Origin: Isochrysis galbana
Lineage: Eukaryota > Haptophyta > Isochrysidales > Isochrysidaceae
Assembly (NCBI GenBank): GCA_018136815.1
Contig: CM030943.1
Span: 3,265,885-3,329,884 of the forward strand
Direction: 5' to 3'
Length of the DNA stretch: 64,000 nucleotides
Shown: positions 35,042 through 47,115 of the stretch, one piece after another
Position numbering within the stretch: position 1 is the stretch's first letter
Layout: each line of letters opens with the position of its first letter
The notes under the pieces: generated by a model
The model's database searches: none
What the model was told of the DNA's origin: nothing
Seen by the model: the letters and a program-made list of their open reading frames with translations, nothing else
Translations under genes and position numbers: made by a program

Positions 35042-35100
35042 CCGCCGGTGCCGCTCGCGACGGAGTGGCTCAGAGCCCTCCGGCTCCGCTCGACTCGACA
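35022..35100 (+). repeat. 79-bp direct repeat, copy 2
   Basis: Second copy of 34,856-34,934. It lies at the low-coordinate edge of the LINE ORF1-like fragment. Confidence 0.9.
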
Positions 35101-36137
35101 CGTGGGCGGGCGGGATCGGCGCCATGGGCCATGGGCGGCTGCGGAGGCAATGGGTGTACCCCTCCCTCCACACTCAAGCAGCCCCCCACGCCAGGATCCT
35201 GTTTTGGTCTCGCAGGCAAGGGGGCCTAATGGGAGGGTGAGGAGCAACTCCTCAAAGAGGAGCTTTGGGGAAGGAGATGTTTGAGTGGGGGCGCTATACC
35301 CTTGCGCTAGGCATGGGCAGCGACGCCGCCTCAAAACATGTCCTCCCTCTGGTCTTGAGTCGAAATTTTTGGTGTTTGAATCCGAGGGCGAGGGGGTCTG
35401 TGCTTCTTGGGTTGGTTGTAGTGGGATGAGGGAGTGGGAGATGGAGTGAAGTGTTGAAAGAGGGCCCAAGGCAGGGCACTGAGTTGTAGGTACTTGTGGC
35501 CCACAAGGGTGGGGTGAAAACGAAAAGTGTATCAACATGTGTCTTGAATTGAAATATTTGGTGCTTTGAACAGAGGGCGGGGGGGTTCGTGCCGTTTGGG
35601 TTGGTTGAAGTGTGAAGGGGGAGTGGGAGAGGGAGTCTTGTGTTAAGAGAGGGCCCAAGGCAGGGCACTGAGTGATTGGTACTAGTGGCCCACAAGAGTG
35701 GGGTGAAGACGAGAATTGTGTCAACAAGTTGGAAAACAGAGGCATGGGGTGCTCTCCGTATGGGGTTGATGGTTGTGAAGTGCCCTCCCATGTTGGGTGC
35801 ACTGATGGTAGAGGTTTCCACCATGGGGAGGGCAGCTGAGCTGCCCTCCCACATGAGGTGCTCTTGGGGTGGGAGGGTTTTCCACTGTTGGAGGGGGTCT
35901 CCAAGACCCCCTGCATGATGCGCAGAGCCATGGTGGCAACCTGTTCGGTGCCAGTGCTCGCCACCCCGCGCGCTTGCGCGGGTGTGGTTTGGATGGGTTG
36001 GATGGGCTCTGAGAGGGCTTTCTGACGAGCCGCCTCAGGCGGCGTGGGGCGTCCCAGGTGGGGCGCGGTGGCGAGGGTCGCCTGGGGCTCGGGAGCGGTC
36101 GCGGCACGCTCCATAGTTCAAACTATAACAATAGTTT
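35038..36137 (-). mobile_element. LINE 5' fragment with ORF1-like frame
   Basis: The 5' end AAACTATTGTTATAG (plus-strand complement at 36,123-36,137) is followed by MERAATAPEPQATLATAPHL, the same start as the 22.8-25.8 kb LINE, so this is a related but diverged copy. The frame stays open for 358 residues down to 35,038 but after the first part it is low-complexity (Ser/Thr/Pro/Gln). It contains an internal tandem duplication of about 185 bp: GGCCCAAGGCAGGGCACTGA occurs at about 35,463 and 35,652. No ORF2 sequence follows. Confidence 0.7.
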
Positions 36138-36155
36138 TCTCCACAACCCAAGATC

Positions 36156-36262
36156 CTATGCGTCCAAGCGAAGCATTTGACCGAGAACGAGAACGAGAGA
36201 ATTATAACGATAATGCCGAACGACGAAGAGAAGCCTAACGAGCGTCGATTCGCAAATGCGAC
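36156..36262 (+). repeat. Dispersed repeat G, copy 1
   Basis: Matches the reverse complement of 55,738-55,853: GCGTCCAAGCGAAGC, GAACGAGAGAATTATAACGA and ATTCGCAAATGCGAC are shared. Both copies open a frame starting MRPSEAFDR. Confidence 0.85.
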
Positions 36263-36406
36263 ACAGTGCCTGATGTCGTGAGTCAGTACCGTGAGTACGT
36301 GCTCCTTTACAGCTATCGGTAGTAGCCTGGATCCAGATTATTTTTAGAAGGAGTAGAGTAGAGTACTCTATCTCTCTATGAGTATACCAGCGGGGCAACA
36401 GAGAGA

Positions 36407-36494
36407 GAAAAAGGGGGGGGGGAGAAAAAAAAAGGGAGGGAGAAAAAAAGGGGGGGAGAAAAAAAAGCGGGGAGAAAAAAAAAAGGGGGGGGGG
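36407..36494 (+). repeat. Homopurine A/G-block tract upstream of SF3B6
   Basis: Alternating runs of four to ten A and four to ten G with a single interruption (C near 36,469), ending 17 bp before the SF3B6 start codon. Confidence 0.9.
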
Positions 36495-36511
36495 CTCGCG
36501 CGGCGCTGGCG

Positions 36512-36920
36512 ATGGCGGCGCGGCAGCGCGCCACACTGCGCCTTCCTCCCGAGGTCAACCGTGCTCTGTACGTGCGCAACCTTCCGTTTAAGATCTCTGC
36601 GGAGGAGATGTATGACATCTTTGGCAAGTTTGGCGCCCTCCGCCAGGTACGGCTTGGCAGCGCTCCTGATACACGAGGGACTGCGTTTGTCGTGTACGAA
36701 GACATTTACGATGCGAAGAACGCTGTCGACCACCTCTCTGGATTCAACGTGTGCGGGCGATACCTGGTGAGTGGGGTGGCCGAGAGAGAAGGGAAGGTCG
36801 GTAGGCGGGATGGGGGGGCTCCTGACCCTGAGCTCGTTGTATTCACGGTCTTGCTCTGCGATGAGGAAGGCTCACGCTCGCCCCCTCTTTCCCTCCCTAC
36901 CTCGCTCCCTCCCTTCTTTC

Positions 36921-36965
<45 letters not shown>

Positions 36966-37139
36966 CCCCCCCCCCCCCCCCTCTTTCACCCACCCGCCCA
37001 CTGCTCTCTGCCGTTTCCGCAGGTGGTTTTGTATTATCAGCAGACGAAGATGCAGAAACGTCTCGATACTGAGCGGGAGCAGCGCGAGCTCGCGGAGATG
37101 AGGGCAAAGCTTGGACTGGATGATAGTGCTTCTACCTGA
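36512..37139 (+). CDS. SF3B6: Splicing factor SF3b subunit p14 (SF3B6)
   Basis: Exons 36,512-36,766 and 37,023-37,139 (intron GTGAGT...CGCAG) encode 123 residues, the normal size of this protein. The sequence follows the conserved p14 pattern throughout: [33 protein letters not shown], the RNP1 stretch [17 protein letters not shown], and [20 protein letters not shown] spanning the splice junction. It is a single-RRM subunit of the U2 snRNP SF3b complex that contacts the branch-point adenosine and SF3B1. The C-terminal tail is charged and helical ([17 protein letters not shown]). The intron is dominated by a CT run and poly-C before the acceptor. The 5' flank is a homopurine tract. Identification is secure. 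Confidence 0.97.
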
Positions 37140-38819
37140 AGCCTAGGGGAATGGACACATGTCGCACGTCTCCCCGGTTTCGGCGTGATGGGCTATGTGT
37201 GCTGCATTGCCACGCCGCGTGCCGTAGTCACACGTGTGCACTATGTGTATGCGTGCGACAGCTCTCTCGATTTTTCAATCTGGCTGCTTCTCGCTGCTTT
37301 GCTCAAGCCGTGAGACCGACAGCTGCTCGTATCGTGTGAGATCAGGCGACGTTGACGACAACGCTCAAAGTGGTGTGGTGCGGGTGGGTGAACGATACGC
37401 CGAGCAGCAAGCAGCCAGCTGTGCTCATAGGCTCTGGGGCCATGCAGGGCCGGTGGGGGTGGAGGTTCGGGAACCCGTGAGGTCTTGAGGCGCAGAGGTC
37501 ACTTGGCGAGGAGCGCGACGCCTTGCCGTACGTGATTCGGGGCCAAAAGACGCAAACGATAGCGCTTCTCCGCCTGGTGTGCTGCCCGGTCGAGGGTGAA
37601 GGGAAGTTACCCGTCTGCGCGAGGGAGTAGCCGAGGGGCACCTTGCAGGGAGGGGTCGGCTGTATTGGGAGGAGCAGCCGTTCAGCGCATCCGCTTCGAG
37701 GGAAGCATGCGCACTTGCCACATGCACGCGCTCAAATCCGTACATGAAGGGGCAATAGGTTGATAAGTCTGCCTTGTACAAGTGTGTTCAGATGGGACGT
37801 GGGGTTTCATTGTTGCAATTCTTGGGCTGCAACCCGCTTGAAGGCGACCGCCAGTCTGGTCTGGAATTCTTTTGAAGAAAGCACCGCCTAGCACCTGGGA
37901 GACCCCCCCCCCCCCCTGTTTGCCTGGCTAATAGCTAGAATTACGTTTATACTTGGTTCACCCATGGGGGGGCACGAGCCTCCCCCTCTCTCCACTCCTC
38001 CCCCACCGTGGGGGAGGAACCACCCACACCCTAACGCCCTAACGCGCCCTAAGCCCAACGAGGCGCCTCATCCGGAGCTTCCTCGGGCAAATCTTCCTAG
38101 CGCACAGGTGAGCCCCCCATGAGATTTTACTTGGGCTTTGGAGAACGATCAAAAATGCAGCCCCACCATGCTGTGCCATGTGAGTAGTTGTTAACCACTG
38201 TTTGACCGCCCTACCACCGACAAACCTTCGAACGACCGAACACGAACCCGTTCGTTATGTGATGTGTTGGGGCCGCATGTAAATGTATATTCCGTCTGTT
38301 TGGACTCAATAGACAGAAGCACACTCAATGGATTGGGGCTAACCACCTTCGTTAGCTCGATTGGCAGCGCGTCGAAGATGTCGTTCAACTCACTAGGATA
38401 AGGCAACGGAAACTCGACATGGGGAACCAGTAGACTTCCATTCACGCTTCTCACCTCCGACGGTTCGTCGCGCCTCACGAGCAATGGAAAAGCCCCCTCG
38501 CAGAGGAGAGAGAGACCAGGGAGAGATGGGGAGGGATGGAGAGGGGCGATGGGCGCGTTGTGAGGCTCGCGGCTACAGCGAGCTTCACAGAAATAGAGGG
38601 GGCCATCCACTCGCGTGAAAGTTCGCAATCATGACACGAGCAGCCAGAAACAATGTTGAGAGAAGAGACGGTGGAAAGTGCGATTTGAGCCGCGGGTGGG
38701 GCTCCATCATCACATCGGACAAACAGTCAGAGAGAACAGAGGCCTTCTCTCCCGCCCTACGGTGGCGGCGGCTCGACGTCCGGCCAGGGGCGACGCCGCA
38801 GCTACGCCTGCAGTTTGTT
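37140..38819. other. Intergenic region between convergent SF3B6 and methyltransferase genes
   Basis: No recognised gene. A minus-strand frame of 145 codons (38,191-38,628, starting MRTFTRVDGPLYF) is the longest candidate but has no recognisable motif. A few CCCTAA words at 38,028-38,053 are irregular. A poly-C run lies at about 37,903-37,917. Confidence 0.5.
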
Positions 38820-41800
38820 TCATTTGGTTCCGGGCTTTGCATCGGCCGCGAGCAAGATCTGCCGGCCGAGCGCCATCGCCAGCTTCGGCGAGACGGCATT
38901 GCCCACCTGTCAGCACGAGGAGCACGAGCGCGTCACACACCGTGGCATGGGGAGGCTATGCTCGAGCGGCGCGCATGCGTGGGCCACGCACCTGGCGGTA
39001 GCGAGAGTAGATACAACCGGTGAAGCGGTACCAGTCGGGGAAGCCCTGAATGCGCGCATTCTCACGAATAGAGAGCACCCGGTCTTCGTCCGGGTGGATG
39101 ATGGGCCGGTTATGCGGCTCGGGCCGGCACACCACCGTCGGCACGATGTCTTCCCAGGCGAGGCGCCCGAAGCAAGCATTCGGGCGTCTATAGGAGCGCG
39201 CATAACTGTCGCAGACACATGAGGAGGAGGAGACCCGTGAGCGGTGTGGCAAGGGTCAGCACGCCGCGTAGGCCGCCAACAGCAATCGCAAAGGCGGACT
39301 GGCCGCGCTGAGGCACGCGGTGCACGACAACAGCCCGGCGCAAGCGTACTCGGGGATGATCGGCTTGCCCGAGGAGGTCTTCTTGCCCTCCGGCAGGTCG
39401 CGCCAGCAGCCATGCAGCTTATCTTTGGCCTTAGGGATGAGATTGACGCGCTCCTGCCAGTGTACCAAAGGCAAGGGGATGACGAGGGTGGCGCCGGAGG
39501 CATCCATGCCGCGGATCACCCATGCGATGAAATGCGTATCACCAGCACGATATGGTGGCGGCCCATGGCCAGGGCGGGGGTGCTGCCACGTGCACATAGG
39601 GTCACCGGTGTCTCGCCGAACACAAACTGGGCGCGCCGACACGCGGCGGCTCGCAGAGCGCCCCGCACCTGGTCGTCGAGGTTGAGAACGAGCGACTCGT
39701 GGTCGTGAAGCTCGAGGCCCTTACAGCCCTTGCGCGCATCGCGCTGGAAGTCGCTCACTGGCTGCACCCGCTCCCCCGAGCTATTGGTGCCCGAATACCT
39801 TCCATCAGGGGTGTGGCGCGAACATAAGTTCGGGGCTCGGCATCGCCAGTGCCGAGAGCGATAGCGGGCTCGGCACGGCGCACTTGATTGCGCGATAGGG
39901 CGTCGCCGTCTCCTCCTTGGGCGTCCGATTCTCTTGGTTAGACCGGAAGTCGCGTTGTTTTGCCTGCAGACAGCAGGTGAGGAGCAAGGCAAGGCGGAAA
40001 GCGTGAGCGCGCGCACGCGTAGGGTGAGTGGGTGGGGTTCAGTGGAGGAGCTGCGGGCAAGCCTCGCCTCCGCCCGCCCCCTCGCGCGCTCCCGCTCCGC
40101 CTTCTCGGCCGAGGAGCGCATGCGCCCAAAGTCATTCGGGAGAAGGGAGGCTCGGCCGGCGGTCGCCTGAGTGAGGAGGGCTCCCTCTCTGGGAAGGCGT
40201 GTGCACATCGGGTGGATGGGAGGCCGAAGGGGGAGGGGGGGGGAGGGGAGGGGGGGGGTTCACCTTGATCGATGGCAAATCCCGGAATGCATCCCGAAGG
40301 GTAAGAGGCGGCTGCAGCGAGGCCGACACCGTGGCGTCGGGTACATTCAGCAGGTGCGTCCTCATCCAAGTCGTCATCATCGAGATGGGCACTGGCGGCA
40401 GCCGGTGCGTAGGTGCAGGGTACTCGGGCAGCATCTCGTCACGTCGGGCGGCGTACAAGATGGTGCGCGCTCGGTTCTGTGGTAGGCCAAAGGTTCCCGA
40501 GACGCACACGCCGATGCGAACCTGCGGAGCGGACGCGATTCAGCGACCGGATGCTGGCAAGTTGTCTCCAGTGGGAGGGATTGCGCGCGCAGTCCATGAG
40601 AGCGCAACATCGAGTCGGGCTTGCCCGCCGCCTCCAGCGGCGGAATCTACTCTGTGGCGGCCTCGGAGCCTGCGGCTCCCTTCACAAGTCGAGGTCACGG
40701 ACTAGGCGAGTGGTACCTGATAATCCCCCTGGATGAATGCCTCCATCGACTTCTTGATGACGAGCGAGTCGGCAAACATGAGGATGCCAACTACGTTCTC
40801 CATGATGACGAACCGAGGCTGCTGCAAGAGGCACCTGAGCCGGACTCGGCGCACACATGATCGGCGTGAGCCACGGGGCGGCCACTGGTGAGCCGGATGG
40901 GCTGCGCCTCGGCCTCCGGACCCCTACGGCGGCGGCCCACTAAAAACTCCGCCTCAAGGGATGGAATGGAAAGCTGCGTGCCAGTGGGACCGCTGTGCTC
41001 GCGAGACCCGCGCCGTGGCGTGTGGTAGTGCGCTCCGCTGGCGCGACACCGACCCACTCGGCACTCTCCGCTGTGCTACGGGATGGCTCACATTTGGGTG
41101 AAGTGTATCGTCTGCCGATTCTTGTTGTCGCCGAGGGGGTCTGCCCGATGAGAGTGGAAGGAGCTCGCCGTCAAGGTGAAGGCACGAACGACATACGGAG
41201 GGACAGGGGTAGAGAGCAACGATGGACCGAGCGCGCCACACCTGAGTGTCGGAATAGGTTAAACCCGGAGACGCCCTGGCACGGCGGACCGCCCATGACG
41301 GCGTCTACGTTCTCCGGTAGCGGCAGCTTACTCCTGGAGCGGCGTCAAGAGCGACAGTGCCCGTCAACACTTGTGCGAGTGTGCCATGGAGGTCAGGCAA
41401 AAGGCATACAGTGTGACGGGCGCAAGGGCGAGGCCCGTGCCTTAGCCTCATGCTCATAGAGATGTGCAAGGATCTGCGTGAGAAACGTGCGTGCCCTGGG
41501 CCGCCGAGGGCGCACCGGTTCTCAATCACGAACTGCTTGATCAGATCGTCTGGCACCTCTTCCTGGCGGATCCACTCCGGCTTCCTCGAGCCAGGTGCAT
41601 GGCATAGGTACTCTAGGACATGGTCCTTGCCGCGAACCTCCGTCACCTTGTTGAACTTGCAGTTCTGCGCAACGGGGGGAGGCGGCGGTGTGGGAGGCGA
41701 GGCGCATTGGGCTTGGCTGACGACGGCGGCGCGGAGCTGGCCAGATACTAATGCCAAGCCGCCTACCTTGGCCATGCCGTCGCTGCCGTCCATCTTCTTA

Positions 41801-44800
41801 GACTTGGCCGCCTTCGGCTTGTTATCAATCATCGACGCCCACTTAGCGCAGACCTACGAATGGGCATCGAGACTCAGCCGGTGGTGGAAGTACCCGACCC
41901 GCCGGCGCCGCACGGCATGGCCAGCGGCGACGTTGCGGTGCTCCGAATCTCTCGAGAACAGATTCATGAGCACGCCGCACCTTCAGGAAGTCCTCGCAGT
42001 CGAGATGAAATACCATGCAATCCGGGTGGTTGAGCTGATAGGTGTCAGCCTCCTCCTTGCACCACTCGCATGACCAGCGCGCCTTGAGGCGCGACGCGCC
42101 GACCGGCGTAGCTTTCTCGGAGAACGACAGCCCACCGCTGCACGAGCCAAGGTTGAGGCAGGCATGTCACGCAGGCAAGTCGGAACAAGGCCGCGCGGCG
42201 GGACGGGCACCTGCGAGGGGCTGCGCCGATCGCAAGTTCCGGCGACGTGTGCGCACGTGCCGTAGTGCTTGCACGCGATCTGTGGCGGCGGGCTTGCCTG
42301 CCGGAGTAGAGCTCCAGCACGTTGAGCTCGTTTCGGTCGCTCCCATCAGTTGCGGCGGCGGCGGATGGCGCAAGCTTCCGCTTGCGTGAGGCGGTCGGCT
42401 TGATGCTGTACGAGGCCCAGCGGTTGCTATATTGCCAGTCGGACGTCGAGAGCTTGCACTGCTTGCCCGATGTGGCATTGAGGCCTTCAATGGCCACTGG
42501 CTCCTTCAGCTGCGTGTGGCAGGCGGAGAGGGAAAGGGCGCGTAGTGCGACTGGGCTCGTAGGTGGGAACGTGAGCGGGCTTTACGGCGGGAAGAAGAAG
42601 GGAGGGCGTGCCGGACCCGCCTTCCCAGCAGCACAAGGCCACCCACCAGCGTGGTTCCTCACGCAAGCGAGCGCTCGCGCAGCGGGCACCATGCACGGCG
42701 TGGTGGGTGCGGCCGCGTGCGTTCGAGCACACCTCGGCGACCTTGATGTCAATGGTGTCGGGGTCCTCGAGCAGCTCGTCGTCCTTGAAGGCGGCGCCAA
42801 CGATGGTCCCGCCAAAGGTTTCCCGGGGCCTCCACAGCCGACGTGCGCGGCAGAGGAGGCGCCCTTGACCGTTGGCCTCCGCCATTAGCCCCTCGACCTT
42901 GACGACGTGGGGCGCCTCGTTGCTGGGGTTCATGATGAAGGGCTGCGGTTGGGGCGAGAACGGCGGTTAAGGGTGGCACAGGTGACGCCCTAGCGCGGAG
43001 CGCTACGTGCGTCAACGACTGATCGGGCCGCTGCACCCGGGGCGTGCGCACGCCATCCGCAGGCAGCGCTCGGCCGAAACGCTCAGGCCGCGGCGCCTTG
43101 GGACCTGCAGGTAGACGGCATCGCCAACGGAGATCTTCTTCCCATCGACGTGTACGGCGTCGTACTCGATATGACCGCTCGCCTGCAGCCTGCCCGCTCC
43201 ACTCCACTCAACCTTGACCGCTGCGTGCATGCGAGAGGTGTGGAGTGCGAGTGAGTGTCATGAGGGCGGCAACACGTCGTGCGAGGCGCTCTGATGCGGC
43301 TCTCACGCAACGGGCGGCCACCTCGTGTAGCCTCTCGGGAACTGGCGCATCAAAGCCATCCCGTCAGTTTCCCAGCTACAGGCCACATCCACCGGCCTCG
43401 GGCAGGCGACTCACCGGAAGTGCGGACTGTGCTCAGGTCTACCAAGGAGGTAGCACGCTTGCTGCGTGCGGGGCGGAAAGGCAAGCCCGACTGAGCGAAG
43501 AGTTCTTTGACCTGCCGCGCGGGGTGGTCAGGTCCGGGTGAGCCTCTCGTATAGGTTTAGACGCCGTCGCATGGCGGATGGACGCTCAGGCGACGCCCTA
43601 GCGGCAGTCGGAGTGCGCATGGCAAGTGCGGTGGCCAGGCAACGCACCGCCGCGCATTGTGTAATCCGAAGGTCGTCCCGGGTGGCGCCGGCGTCGTATG
43701 AGAGCATTTGATTGAGGATGAACCTGCAACAGTTGAGTGGGAGGAGAATCATGAAGTAGCTCGGCCTCGCGAATCGGAGTTCCGGAATGCCTTGGGCATT
43801 GTGAGCCGACGTAGCCCCTCCAACACGGGTGCACATAGCCCCTCCACCACGGGTGCCGGCGCACGGACGACAAGTTCGCGGGCCGCGTGCGCGGGCCGTG
43901 CGGATGCCGCGCATGGCGCACTTGGAGTGGCCCAACACTTGCTCCTCATCAAACTGGAGTGGCGAGTCGGTGCAGAGTGCAATCGAGGCGAGGAGCTCCT
44001 CCTTGGTCTGCGAGGGGTTGCGCTCGAGCGAACGCACCTGCATGCGAGTGCAATGAAGCAAACAAGTGAGACGTGTGTGCGACACGCGTGGGCGCACTCG
44101 GCACGCCTCCCGGCACGATGCGTGCGAGCCCCTACGCATCGCGAGGCCTGCGACCGAATCGAGCCTCTCGCATTCACTCGTCGCTGCTCCCTGATGTCTC
44201 CGAGAACGGGCTCGAGGTGACCGAGCGTCGCCTCCGCTCGCTGCGCTAGGATGCACCGGGCAGCGCACCAGTCGTGTGCAGAGCTCCACTTTTTCCACAA
44301 CGGGTGCGAAAAAGGGCGCGTACTCCGCCGAGGGACGGCCAAGCTCGTATCTGGTCGGAGAGGTTGGGGGAGGCGCGGCTGTTCACAGACGGCTCGGTCG
44401 GGGCTGGGGCGCGCGAGCATCTCGATTGGTGCGCGCTGCAACCGTGCGGCGTTGGCTCACGCCGCCGGCAGGGCTGGCAAGCAGGTGGCGGCCTCACTCA
44501 GCAGACTCGGTGCTCAAGAAGAGCCCAGGCTTGGGGAAAATGGAGGCGTCTTGGAGAGAGTACCCGGAGACGGTGTAGCGCTCGAACGGGCCGAGGCGCT
44601 GGACATAGAAGCTGGCGCCCTCGCTGTCGTAGTCATCCTGTGCGCAAAGCGATGCGAGCATCGAACGTGCACGCAATGGGACGCTGCAGCACCCACCACA
44701 GGAGAGCGAGCTGATACGCCAGCGGGGACACGCACGGTAGCATCGGGGAAGGGCTCGGCCGCGGACGGCGATGCCACATGCGCTCGCCTGCTCATCGAGG

Positions 44801-46436
44801 GTGTTCCAATTGGCGCCCACAAAGCCGGCGACAAAGATCTTAGAGGCGCGCCGCTCTTCCAGGACCTGCCAGCCACGGCAAAGAGAGATGAGTCTCGCGG
44901 CACCAGCCCTATGACCGTAGGGGCGCCGAGCACGCTGATCACCTCCAGCCGAACCGCCTGCCCATTCTCGTCGTACAAGAAGAAGTCGTCCAACTGGCGG
45001 AGCGGCAACGGCGGCGCCGGCCCGGCCGCCCCATCCGCTTCACCGACGGCGCCGGCTTGGGCCTCGGGCTGCTGATCGCCAGCAGTGTCAGCGGTAGGCT
45101 GGTCGCCGTTGCCAGACTCGTTCGCGGCGGCCGCCTCGGCGTCGTCTGGCGCCTCCCCGGCGGCCTCGGCCGTCAATCGTAGGGCCTCCGCTTCCGGAAC
45201 GGCCGTGTCAGAAGCGTCTCGGATCATGACCTGTGCCCCGCAGGCGAGGGGGTTGGGACGTTCAAATTGAGGACTGCCGCTCGCAGCGGCAACGCTTTCG
45301 CGGAGGCGCCGGCGGGGCTGCGGGCGCGTGCCCCGCCACCGCCTCCGGGAGATCGGTGGTCAGGCACGCCGCGCCCGCTGCACGCGGAGTGCGCGCCGAA
45401 GCAGCACACCTTCTGGCTCAGCTTCTCGCGCGTCGCATCCGCTGACAGATAGGCCGCCTCGTTCTGTGCCAGCTCGACTGAGAGCTCGCCCGCACTCATC
45501 CGCAGCCGGCGCGCCGCCTCCTCCTTAGCGCGCGCCTCGTTCATCAGCTTGACCTCGCGCTGCGTGCGGGCAAGGCCGAGGCGGGCGGCGTGGGTTCACT
45601 GTCCGCGGCTCTCCGGTGCGGCTCACTGGGCGCACCTGCACGACACTGTCACGCTTCTCGACAAAGGTGCGCAGCTCATTGCGCTCAGCCTGTTCGATGT
45701 CCATCCCCAGCTCCTTCACGGCCTGCGGCGACGGGCCGAGCGGGTTGGGGGACCACGTGGCGCTCGGTTGCGGCGCGGACGTGCGCAGGCGCGGGCGACG
45801 GCGTGGAGGCGTGGTGTGGTGTATGGTGGTTGCGGCCTGAGGAAAAGGCGCGGTCGTGAGACACGGGGCCAGGGGGCTCGCCTTGCGCTTGGCCTTCAGG
45901 TTGCGGATCGCTTTTGCCTCGTCCATCTGGGCTGACTCGAGCGCTGCGAGAATCCTCCATTCGGGCACGTCTGAGAAGTTGTCGAAGATTGAGGGGAAGC
46001 AAGCACGCAGAGCGTCGAGGTCCACGCTGAAGGTGGGGGAGGGAGAGGAAGGGACGGGGGGGGCGAGGGGGGGAGAGCGTAGGTGAAAAAGGGGCGAGGA
46101 GGCGAGGGGAGAAGGGGGTGGCAGGAAGGGGCGGGAAGGGAAGGTGAAGGGGGCGGGGGATTGGTGTTGGTGATTGCGGGAGGGGGGAGAGAGGGAGGGA
46201 GAGAGGGATGGAGAGGGAGGGGGGGTGGAGAGAGAGAGAAGACGACGAGCGGGCGGCGGGGAGGGAGAGAGGGAGGGGAAGAGAGGGAGGGGGAGGGAGG
46301 GAGGGAGGGGGGGGGGGGAGGGCGAGGAGGGGATGGGGGGAGAGGGCGAAAGCTGGCGGAGGCCGGCGGCCAGAGAGCACGGAGAGGGGGGGTGGAGGGA
46401 AGGGGAGAGGGTTTGGCACCTGTCGCCGTCGTTCAT
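38820..46436 (-). CDS. DNA (cytosine-5) methyltransferase, RFTS-BAH-chromomethylase hybrid
   Basis: Twenty-six exons close exactly in frame at 1,127 residues: 46,420-46,436; 45,882-46,026; 45,636-45,722; 45,410-45,559; 44,904-45,230; 44,788-44,865; 44,498-44,637; 44,269-44,350; 43,922-44,037; 43,648-43,723; 43,415-43,511; 43,105-43,220; 42,733-42,942; 42,298-42,509; 41,981-42,137; 41,767-41,853; 41,516-41,664; 41,242-41,333; 41,092-41,140; 40,717-40,834; 40,264-40,521; 39,884-39,963; 39,669-39,780; 39,326-39,453; 38,992-39,205; 38,820-38,906. Domains in order: CUE-like (5-50), coiled coil (55-135), RFTS (about 210-430; [27 protein letters not shown]), BAH (about 440-545), then the catalytic domain with motif [16 protein letters not shown], a chromodomain-like insert (about 700-748), motif [13 protein letters not shown] (catalytic Cys codon 41,279-41,281), motif [10 protein letters not shown], motif [18 protein letters not shown] and motif [17 protein letters not shown]. 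It should methylate cytosine in nuclear DNA. The chromodomain between motifs I and IV is the plant chromomethylase layout; RFTS is a DNMT1 feature. Three introns have GC donors (45,723-45,881; 44,638-44,787; 42,138-42,297). All catalytic motifs are intact. Confidence 0.92.
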
Positions 46437-46438
46437 CG

Positions 46439-46485
<47 letters not shown>

Positions 46486-46726
46486 TGAGTTGGGGTCCAG
46501 ATGCGGTGAAGGAGATGTGAAACTGCGCCGCGAGGAGATGAGAAAAGGGGGGGGGAGGGAGGGGGGGGGGCCTCGCGAGAGAGAGGGAGAAATGACCGCA
46601 CTGAGAACCTTTGAACTCACGTACGAAACTACGGTAAAAAGACTTTGGGGGGAGTGGAAGAGGGAGAGAGAGCTCGCTCTCTCTCTCTCTCGTGGGCCGC
46701 CCGATGGAGAGGAAGAAATAGAGAGA

Positions 46727-46822
<96 letters not shown>

Positions 46823-47082
46823 AGATAGAGGGGGAGGGGACCAGGGCTAGTACTTTCCTCTCGGGAGAAGAAGAAGAGAGGGCGAGGAGGAGAGAGAAAA
46901 TGGAGAGAGGAGAGAGAAGAGAGGGGCGGAGAGAGACGGAGAGAGAGAGAGGGAATATTAGAGAGAGAAGAAAAGGGACGGGGAGAGAGAAAAAAGAGAG
47001 AAGAGAGAAGAGAGAGAGGGAAGAGACAGAAGAGAAGAGAAGAGAGAGAAGAGAGAAGAGAAGAGAGAGAAGAGAGAAGAGA

Positions 47083-47115
<33 letters not shown>

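Noticed and set aside
38026-38055. Telomere-like CCCTAA repeats
   Set aside because: Only three irregular words; no array and no chromosome-end context.
38191-38628. 145-codon minus-strand ORF as a gene
   Set aside because: No motif, no homology that I recognise, and it lies in the 3' flank between two convergent genes; left as intergenic.
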